From the NCBI GenBank assembly GCA_026706225.1, contig JAPOZE010000281.1:1-6429 (forward strand): a stretch of 6,429 nucleotides of DNA. Direction: 5' to 3'. Of this stretch, positions 1 through 5,700 are shown one piece after another. How positions within the stretch are numbered: position 1 is the stretch's first letter; each line of letters starts with the position of its first letter. A model generated the notes under the pieces. That model made no database searches. It was not told the DNA's origin and was given only the letters and a program-made list of their open reading frames with translations. A program made the position numbers and the translations under genes. This DNA is from Acidobacteriota bacterium. Lineage in GTDB: Bacteria > Acidobacteriota > Terriglobia > Versatilivoradales > Versatilivoraceae.

Positions 1-47
1 TCCGCGACAAACTCGCGGTCGGCTTCGCTGTCGAGGACGACTTTCAT
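1..47 (-). CDS. 5' end of an unidentified minus-strand gene (partial)
   Basis: Reading leftward from an ATG at 47-45, the frame stays open to the window edge and gives MKVVLDSEADREFVA. A strong Shine-Dalgarno sequence, GGAGGG, lies on the minus strand at 62-57, nine bases before the ATG. That site, more than the 15 residues, is the reason for calling a gene. The gene is transcribed divergently from the sodium symporter that begins at 268 and shares its 220-bp intergenic region, so the two may be co-regulated. Too little protein is visible to assign a family and I do not recognise it. The start has no hydrophobic stretch, so a cytoplasmic protein is more likely than an exported one. Confidence 0.55.
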   Translation of the reverse strand, partial: MKVVLDSEADREFVA

Positions 48-56
48 GGATTTGAA

Positions 57-62
57 CCCTCC
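57..62 (-). promoter_or_regulatory. Shine-Dalgarno site of the left-hand partial gene
   Basis: CCCTCC on the plus strand reads GGAGGG on the minus strand. It stands nine bases upstream of the ATG at 47-45, a normal distance, and it decides the start of a gene of which only 15 codons are visible. Confidence 0.55.
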
Positions 63-112
63 GATGGTCACTTGGTATGCAGGAAAATTCGACCGAAGTT
101 ACCGCACCGCCG

Positions 113-147
113 GGCGACCGTCAAGCCCGGCGACCGTCACCTGACGG
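113..147. promoter_or_regulatory. Direct repeats plus 14-bp palindrome, possible operator
   Basis: GGCGACCGTCA occurs twice, at 113-123 and 129-139, with a 16-bp period. The second copy runs into a palindrome, CCGTCA-CC-TGACGG, at 134-147 with six-base perfect arms. The site lies in the divergent intergenic region, between the left partial gene and the symporter, where a regulator could act on either gene. There is no T-tract, so a terminator is unlikely. Binding of a regulator is inferred from symmetry and position only. In DNA this GC-rich, short palindromes also arise by chance. Confidence 0.3.
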
Positions 148-167
148 CGACCCGCCCATTCCCCGCC

Positions 168-192
168 CCAAGGTTCGGTAACCCAACCTTGG
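168..192. promoter_or_regulatory. Nearly perfect 25-bp palindrome, candidate operator
   Basis: Arms CCAAGGTT (168-175) and AACCTTGG (185-192) are perfect inverted repeats. Inside them GGT (177-179) and ACC (181-183) also pair around a central A at 180. The only unpaired symmetric position is 176/184. The element is centred about 88 bp upstream of the symporter start and ends ten bases before a TACAAT -10-like hexamer, so a protein bound here would cover the -35 region. That arrangement is typical of an operator for a dimeric regulator. No T-run follows on either strand, which argues against a terminator. The regulator is unknown and none is encoded in the window. Confidence 0.5.
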
Positions 193-202
193 AGCCAGGG
201 TG

Positions 203-208
203 TACAAT
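203..208 (+). promoter_or_regulatory. Candidate -10 element for the symporter gene
   Basis: TACAAT differs from the sigma-70 consensus TATAAT at one position and is one of the few AT-rich hexamers in this region. It would start transcription near 215, giving a leader of roughly 50 bases before the TTG at 268. No recognisable -35 hexamer lies 16-18 bp upstream; that place is occupied by the 25-bp palindrome. If the call is right, the promoter is weak or activator-dependent. Confidence 0.35.
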
Positions 209-237
209 GCCGTTCCCGCCTTCCCCGATCGACGGCC

Positions 238-252
238 GGGTGACGATCACCC
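238..252 (+). promoter_or_regulatory. 15-bp inverted repeat next to the symporter ribosome-binding site
   Basis: GGGTGA (238-243) and TCACCC (247-252) are perfect inverted repeats separated by CGA. The repeat ends one base before the Shine-Dalgarno sequence at 254-260. In mRNA it would form a six-base-pair hairpin with a three-base loop abutting the ribosome-binding site, and as DNA it could be a regulator site. Either role is inference. Confidence 0.3.
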
Positions 253-253
253 C

Positions 254-260
254 GGGAGGT
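254..260 (+). promoter_or_regulatory. Shine-Dalgarno site fixing the TTG start of the symporter
   Basis: GGGAGGT lies seven bases before TTG at 268. The next in-frame start, ATG at 301, has no purine-rich site before it (CAACTGCAGTGG), so the TTG is preferred. Confidence 0.7.
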
Positions 261-267
261 ATCGCCG

Positions 268-1833
268 TTGGCCTTGCTCTGCCAGATTCAACTGCAGTGG
301 ATGGACTACGGGCTGATCGTGGCCTACGCCCTGCTGGTGCTGGCCATCGGCTTCGGATTCTCGCGCCAGCAGGCCAGCTCGGCCAACTTCCTGCTGGCGG
401 GCCGTTCCATGGGCTGGGTGTCGGTCGGCATCTCCCAGTTGGCCAGCCTGCTGTCGGCCATCAGCTACCTGGGCACCCCGGGCGAGGCCTACGGATACGA
501 CCTGCAGTACCTCCTCTTCAGCATCTGCGGCTTTCTGTGCGTGCCCCTGGCGGTCTACCTGTTTCTGGACTTCTTCTATCGGCTGAAGGTGACCTCCATC
601 TACGAGTACCTGGAACTGAGGTTCAACTTTCCCACCCGGCTCCTGGCCAGCGCGGTCTTCATCATCTCCCGCCTGGCCTGGATGGCCACCATCGTGGTGG
701 CCGTCTCCCTGGCCATCGAGGAACTCACCGGAATCGAGCCCGCCGTCTCCATCATCCTGACCACGGCGGTGGCCACCGCCTATACCCTGGTGGGCGGCAT
801 GAAGGCCATCATCTGGACCGACGTCCTGCAGTTTTTCCTCTTCACCCTGGGCCTGGCCGCAGCCGTCGCCCTGATCTTCTGGAAGGACCCGGCCTCCGAG
901 CTCCTGGCCGTGATGGTCCGCGACGACCAGCTGCGGATGTTCAACTTCAGCCTGGACCCCACCACCCGCATCACCGTCTGGATGGCCGTGACCGCGGGCG
1001 CCGTCAACGGCGTCGCCAACCTGACCGACCAGGTCAGCATGCAGCGCTACCTCTCCTGCGGGTCCCTGCGGGACGCGCGGCGGGCGGTGTGGTTCAAGCC
1101 CTTCCTGTCGATTCCGGTGACCGTGCTGATCTACGGCCTGGGGTTGGCGCTCTACGCCCACCACCAGTTGAACCCGGAGCTGGCCGTGGGGATCGGGAGC
1201 GCCGACCGCGCCTTCCCCCACTTCGTCCTGAACGAAATGCACGGCGGCCTGGCGGGCCTCATCCTGGCGGCCATTTTCGCGGCCGCCATGTCGAGCATCG
1301 ACTCGGGAACCCACACCATCAGCACGGTCTGCGTGGAAGACTACTACAAGCGGCTGATCCGGCCCGACGCTCCCGACAGCCTGTGCCTGCGGCTGGCCCG
1401 CGGCCTGACCCTGATCTGGGCCGTCGTCATCGCGGTGCTGGCCCAGTTCCTGACCGGCCAGGACACCATCGTGGGCACCATGGCCACGGTGGCGGCCCCG
1501 TTTTTCGGCTGCGCGGTCGGCATGTTCGTCCTGGGAACCACCACCCGGCGGGCCACGGGTTGGGGGACCTCGCTGGGGGCGCTGGTGGGCTACGGACTGG
1601 TGCTGGTGACCAAGTACTGGCTGTTCCAGGTCGACGGGCAGTGGCTCCTGCTGCCGGGAGGACCCGACCCCTACTCCGCCGCCGCCGTCGAGCAGGTCTC
1701 CAAGTTCTGGCTGACCTTCATCAGCTTCGCGGGCACGGTCATCCCCGGCTACCTGATCAGCCTGGCCTTCCCTCCCTCCCCCAGGGCCGCGTTGCGCGGC
1801 CTGACCCTGTGGGACAGCAAGGGAAAGGCTTGA
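268..1833 (+). CDS. Sodium:solute symporter, SSS/SLC5 family
   Basis: This 521-residue inner-membrane protein should couple sodium entry to uptake of a small solute. About 13 hydrophobic segments can be drawn (near residues 12-31, 47-69, 80-103, 123-147, 156-176, 184-204, 235-256, 277-297, 326-350, 376-396, 401-423, 431-450, 479-502), the usual SSS topology and length. Family motifs include YLGTPGEAYGYD (67-78), FYRLKVTSIYEYLELRFN (103-120), GGMKAIIWTDVLQ (176-188), TDQVSMQRYL (253-262) and FAAAMSSIDS (337-346). By comparison with PutP and vSGLT, A59, L62, A339, S342 and S343 would form the Na2 sodium site, so it looks functional. The first membrane-loop motifs resemble the animal SMCT/SMVT branch; the substrate (monocarboxylate, vitamin, sugar or other) cannot be read from sequence. 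TTG is chosen as the start because of the site at 254-260. The gene probably leads an operon with the Nramp-like gene that follows. Confidence 0.93.
   Translation: MALLCQIQLQWMDYGLIVAYALLVLAIGFGFSRQQASSANFLLAGRSMGWVSVGISQLASLLSAISYLGTPGEAYGYDLQYLLFSICGFLCVPLAVYLFLDFFYRLKVTSIYEYLELRFNFPTRLLASAVFIISRLAWMATIVVAVSLAIEELTGIEPAVSIILTTAVATAYTLVGGMKAIIWTDVLQFFLFTLGLAAAVALIFWKDPASELLAVMVRDDQLRMFNFSLDPTTRITVWMAVTAGAVNGVANLTDQVSMQRYLSCGSLRDARRAVWFKPFLSIPVTVLIYGLGLALYAHHQLNPELAVGIGSADRAFPHFVLNEMHGGLAGLILAAIFAAAMSSIDSGTHTISTVCVEDYYKRLIRPDAPDSLCLRLARGLTLIWAVVIAVLAQFLTGQDTIVGTMATVAAPFFGCAVGMFVLGTTTRRATGWGTSLGALVGYGLVLVTKYWLFQVDGQWLLLPGGPDPYSAAAVEQVSKFWLTFISFAGTVIPGYLISLAFPPSPRAALRGLTLWDSKGKA
1819..1832 (+). 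promoter_or_regulatory. Shine-Dalgarno and TTG overlapping the symporter stop (coupled start candidate)
   Basis: AAGGGA at 1819-1824 is followed after five bases by TTG at 1830-1832, which overlaps the symporter stop TGA (1831-1833) as TTGA. This is the classic layout of translationally coupled genes and is where the downstream membrane protein would be expected to start. However, the TTG frame does not continue into the Nramp-like frame as the sequence stands; a one-base change between about 1833 and 1858 would join them. Confidence 0.4.
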
Positions 1834-2017
1834 GCCGGCCCGGGCGCCGAGCCAAGACAGGGCCAACACGGATCATCCGGAATCCGAAGCACCCGCCGGC
1901 AACGCCCCGCCCGCGGCCCGGGCGGCCCGGGATGAAACCGGCATCGCCGATCCCCCGGCGGCGCTGTGGTCGCGCAACCCCCTGGCCTGGTTCCGCTTCT
2001 TCGGCCCGGGCGCCATC
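1834..2017 (+). other. N-terminal coding stretch of the Nramp-like gene with no in-frame start codon
   Basis: The frame of the Nramp-like gene is open from 1805 but has no ATG, GTG or TTG until 2018. Between about 1850 and 1990 it encodes a plausible hydrophilic tail rich in Ala, Pro, Asp and Glu, with mostly G or C at third codon positions. From 1976 it continues as NPLAWFRFFGPGAIV, the start of the first membrane helix of Nramp proteins. A GTG start at 2018 would cut that helix in half, so this stretch is very probably coding. An ATG at 1932 belongs to another frame that ends at 2030 and gives an Arg/Pro-rich product unlike any transporter. The likely true start is TTG 1830 joined by a one-base frameshift, or a non-standard start codon. 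Confidence 0.55.
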
Positions 2018-2731
2018 GTGGCCTCGGTGACGGTGGGCAGCGGCGAGATCGTCTTCCCCTCCCGGGGCGGCGCCCTCTTCGGCTACCAGCTGCTTTGGAT
2101 CTACCCGGCGGTAGCCCTGCTGAAGTGGGGCATGGCCTACGCCAGCATGCGCCACATGATCCTCAGCGGCGCCCATCCGTTTCAGCGCTGGACCCACCTG
2201 CCCGGCCCGCGCGGCTGGCTTCCCCTGGCCATCGTGGCGGTGGCCGTCCTCTGCCTGCCGCTCTGGTACTCCTGGCTGTCGGGGATTCTGGGGACCCACA
2301 GCGCCCAGATCTCGGGGTACGCCGACCACTGCTTCTGGGCCACCCTCTGGGTGATGGTGGCCCTCGCCCTCCTCTGGCGGGGCGGCTACCGTTTTCTGGA
2401 GAAGGCCCAGCTCCTCATCCTGGCCATCATGCTGCTGGCGGTCCTCGTGGCCGTATTCTACGACCTGGCCATCTTCCTGGCTTTCTTCGGCATCCTGCTG
2501 GGCGGACCCGAGATGGCCTACCGGCTCTGGTCCTCCTACCTGGATCGCCTGCCCGCCCTGCGCCGGCGGATAAACCACCGGCTGCTGCGGGCCGCCGCCT
2601 ACGGCTGGACGCTCATCCCGGCCCTGCTGCGGCTGCCGGAACTGCGGCTGGAGAATTCGGCGCCTGAGTGGCAGGAGGGCGTCTCGCTGCGCACGCCGAA
2701 GTCGTTGGCGGTACGGTTCAGGGGGAGTTGA
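2018..2731 (+). CDS. Shortened, atypical Nramp-like metal-transporter-related membrane protein
   Basis: From the first conventional start (GTG) the product is 237 residues; the coding frame very likely begins near 1830, giving about 300. The N-terminal half follows Nramp order: first helix FFGPGAIVASVTVGSGEIV (from about 1997), then GYQLLWIYPAVALLKWGMAYA (residues 22-42), LPGPRGWLPLAIVAVAVLC (61-79), FWATLWVMVALALLW (106-120), and GGYRFLEKAQ leading into a very long hydrophobic stretch (122-163). In Nramp metal transporters helix 1 carries the metal-binding DPGN motif; here the place is taken by GSGE (7-10), so manganese or iron transport should not be assumed. No MPH motif of helix 6 is present. 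After residue 163 there is only a basic segment, one weak hydrophobic stretch (191-204) and a hydrophilic tail, instead of helices 6-11 of a protein usually above 400 residues. The long stretch at 131-163 could be a junction left by an internal deletion. It is probably co-transcribed with the symporter; a decayed gene is a serious alternative. Confidence 0.6.
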   Translation: MASVTVGSGEIVFPSRGGALFGYQLLWIYPAVALLKWGMAYASMRHMILSGAHPFQRWTHLPGPRGWLPLAIVAVAVLCLPLWYSWLSGILGTHSAQISGYADHCFWATLWVMVALALLWRGGYRFLEKAQLLILAIMLLAVLVAVFYDLAIFLAFFGILLGGPEMAYRLWSSYLDRLPALRRRINHRLLRAAAYGWTLIPALLRLPELRLENSAPEWQEGVSLRTPKSLAVRFRGS

Positions 2732-2739
2732 GGGTTTGG

Positions 2740-2756
2740 GCCGGCCGCCGGCCGGC
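2740..2756. terminator. GC-only hairpin between convergent genes
   Basis: GCCGGCC (2740-2746) and GGCCGGC (2750-2756) form a perfect seven-base-pair stem with a GCC loop, inside the 32-bp gap between the Nramp-like stop (2731) and the autotransporter-like stop (2764). Its position suits a bidirectional transcription barrier. It lacks a T-run on either side, so it is not a standard intrinsic terminator, and the call rests on position. Confidence 0.35.
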
Positions 2757-2763
2757 GCCGGAC

Positions 2764-5700
2764 TCAGAACGGAATGGACATGCGGATGCGCACCCCCATG
2801 TCCGTGCCACGACTGCTTTTCCCTCGAACGCCTTCCAGCTCCAGGTTCAAGGGGTTGGTGCCGGGACTTGGGGGTTGAAGGCCGAACTCGCTCCCGACAC
2901 TCAATTGCTCCCCGTGGCCGGTCCAGCGGAGGCGGCTGAAGGGGGTCAGCAATCCTCTTCCCCGCAGCACCTCCACGCCGTAAGCGGCCTGGCTGTCGAT
3001 CCGGTCTACGGCAACACGATCTGCCGGCAATCCCCTATCCGGGCCAGGCACATGGGCAAAGGAACGGTTCCACAATGTGCTGCCTCCGGGTCCAACCTGT
3101 CCATGGGAGGCAGCAGCCGACATCCGCAGGCCGCGCCGCTTCTTCCCCGGATCCCAACTCGCCTGCAGGCCGGCTCCCCAGTCCCGGTAGCCCCCATCGT
3201 GAAACAGCAACATTCGACCCTGCAGAGCCAGGTCCAGGCCCGTGGGGTTATCGATGAACCCCAGGCGCAATCCGGTTTCGATGGAGGTGCCGTGCACGGC
3301 CTCCCCTCGATCCACACGGCCGCCGATTTCGCTCTTCAGGCTGAAGGAGCGTTTCCGGCCGCCGCGCTGGTGGACCGCCTCCAGCATGGCCCGTACTCGC
3401 GAGGCCTTTCCGGACACCTCGCCAATCCGCTCATAGGGATCTATCCCGATGTTGGACGTGAATCCATCCACGCGAAGCCCCAGCTCATTGTTGCCCGGCC
3501 TGGTCAGAAGCGAACGCAGCCCGCCGGCCCACATGCGAAATTCGGAGTTGAAGACGTGCGCCAGCCGGGGGTCCCGCATGTCGACCGATCCGCGTCCCAT
3601 GCCGCCGATGCCCCAGAAGCCGAGGCGGCGGTGGGGCTGCCAGTACAGGTAGGGATGGAACGTGTTGAAACCGGCCGCCAATCGCCCTTCTCGCTCATCG
3701 CTATAGTCCATGGCGCCCCAGCTTCGGGCAAAGGAAAGCCCTGTAATTACCTGCCGGGTGGAAAGAAGGTCCATTCCGACGTGGGTCGCCCTGAGTCCTC
3801 CTCGGAAATCGACCAGGGAGCTGCTGCCGTTGAAGTGCTGGAAATCGCCATGGCCCCACAACACGGGCCGCCAGTCGCTGCCAGCGAAGGAATTGCCTGC
3901 AAGAGGTAAGCCGAATGAAGTCCGCGAAAGGACCGGTCCCGTCTCGGGTCCAGCGGAAGGATCGAATCCTGGCGAATGCCGGGAGCGATTCTGATGGTAG
4001 GTGGGCATCCACCAGCCCTGTTTCTGCTTCATGCGTTCCAACTGGCGCCGGCGTTCGAACCGGGATTCAACGGCTGTCCGGATGCTCTCCGCCAGCGCCC
4101 CCGACATGGCCGACAAGAGCACTGGAAGTGTTCGGGTAAGCTCCTCGGCCGTGCGGTCGGTAATGGTCACCTGAAGCGGAGTGACGGAGATGTCCTTGTA
4201 GTTGGGATCGGGACTGACGGCAGTGTGGCTGAGCACCTCCTTCTCATCCAGGGTATTGTCGTCGTGGAAGGTCTCGAACGCCACGGGTCGAGCGACGTTC
4301 CAGTTGTCCCGGGTAAAGGTCACCTCATTCAAGGCGACGGCCAGCTTTCGGGGATTGGAGCTCGAGATTGCGACCGCCACGGCGGCCATGGGTTGAGAGA
4401 GCAGAACCAGGGTATAGGTCGCGGATTCGCCCTCGGGAACGCTCATGTGCGGATTGGGCACGACTCTGACACCGGCGGTGTCGTCGTCGGTCACGTCGAC
4501 AGAAACCTCGGGGACGGGAATCCCGTGGTAGGTGGAATCGGAACTGGCGGCCGAGAACGTCAAGGTGCCGACCTCGTCGGTAGCATCGTCATCCTGGGCA
4601 ACCGCAACCGACACCTCTTGAGTGGTGGACCAGGTTGCGGGGCTGAAGGTCAACGAGACCGGCGAGGTGGAGATGTCGTTGTTGTTGCTTCTCAGGGAGA
4701 GATGAACCGTGGACGAGGGCTTGCTTGCCAAACCTACCGTGAAAGCCCGGGAGCCTCCCTCCCTTATGTTGAGTTCTTGGGGAGAGACGCTCACGCCGGT
4801 CGCGTCATCATCGATGACCGACACCGAAACATCCGGGGCCGCCAAACCGCCATAAGCGCCGTCCGCGCTGGTGGTCGAGTGGGCCAGGGTTGCGGTGTCG
4901 TCGACGGAGTCCGGATCCTGCAAGGCTTGAACGGAAACTGTCTGGGGTTTGTTCCAGTTCGAACCCGTAAAGGTCAAGGCGTCGGGCTGGGGAACCACGT
5001 CCTCGTCTCCACGTCGATTCACCTCGACGACGACGTCCTGAGACGGCTTTGAGGTCAGCACCACGGTGTATGTCCTGGAATATCCCTCGTCGATGGTGAG
5101 GAGCAGGGGAGTGATGGCAATGCCTGCGGAGTCAAGGTCGCCGACCGTGATCCGCACCGGGTCAACCGGTGCGCCGTCATAGGTCGAATCGGTACTGCTG
5201 GCGGAATGTTTCAAGGTAGCGGAATCATCCAGTGCATCCGGATCCCGGGAGGCCCGAACGGTTACGGTGCCGGGAGTTTCCCACTCCGAAGGCGCAAAGG
5301 AAACTTGGGCCACATTCGCGGATATGTCCGGATCACCGCTATGGCTCAGCGCGACGACCACGGGCTGGGAGGGCCTCGAGGTCAGTGACACCGTATAGGT
5401 TGTGGAGGCATCCTCAGGCATTTCCAATCGGGTCGGCGTGACCTTCACACCGGCGGAGTCATTGTCTCTGACCACGATCCCAAGGTCGTCCACGGGAATT
5501 CCGTGATAGGTTGGGTCGGCACCGGTGGCGGCATGGCTGAACCGGGCACTGTCGTCACGGGCATCATCATCCTGAGCCGCCCTTGCTCTGATGGTTTGGG
5601 GGGTGTTCCAGTCTGCCGGGTCAAAGGTCAACGAGCCGGGTGACGGAGTCAGATCGCTGTTGTCGCTACTCACTTTCAGAACGACGGCGAGTGCGGGCTT

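Noticed and set aside
168..192. The 25-bp palindrome as an intrinsic terminator
   Set aside because: No T-run follows on either strand, and it lies upstream of a gene between divergent starts, where no transcript needs to end.
247..1869. A 540-codon antisense frame opposite the symporter
   Set aside because: The product is a Gly/Gln/His/Asp-rich mirror of the transporter codons with no recognisable fold; long antisense frames are expected at this GC content.
72..2030. A 652-codon open frame on the plus strand overlapping the symporter
   Set aside because: It is a frame shadow of the symporter in GC-rich DNA: the product is Arg/Pro/Gly-rich with no domain pattern, whereas the overlapping frame is a clear transporter. 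Its last part is relevant only as the frame of TTG 1830.
1757..2578. A 273-codon antisense frame opposite the Nramp-like gene
   Set aside because: Low-complexity Gly/Gln/Glu/His-rich translation without motifs, while the opposite strand encodes a coherent membrane protein.
1966..2667. A 233-codon plus-strand frame overlapping the Nramp-like gene
   Set aside because: The translation is Pro/Arg/Gly/Leu-rich without ordered membrane helices; the other frame fits the Nramp pattern.
2668..3909. A 413-codon plus-strand frame opposite the beta-barrel
   Set aside because: No domain signature, and it runs opposite a barrel with clear strand periodicity and a C-terminal Phe signal.
3976..5052. A 358-codon plus-strand frame opposite the repeats
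   Set aside because: Its Gly/Val/Asp-rich repetitiveness simply mirrors the tandem repeats on the coding strand.
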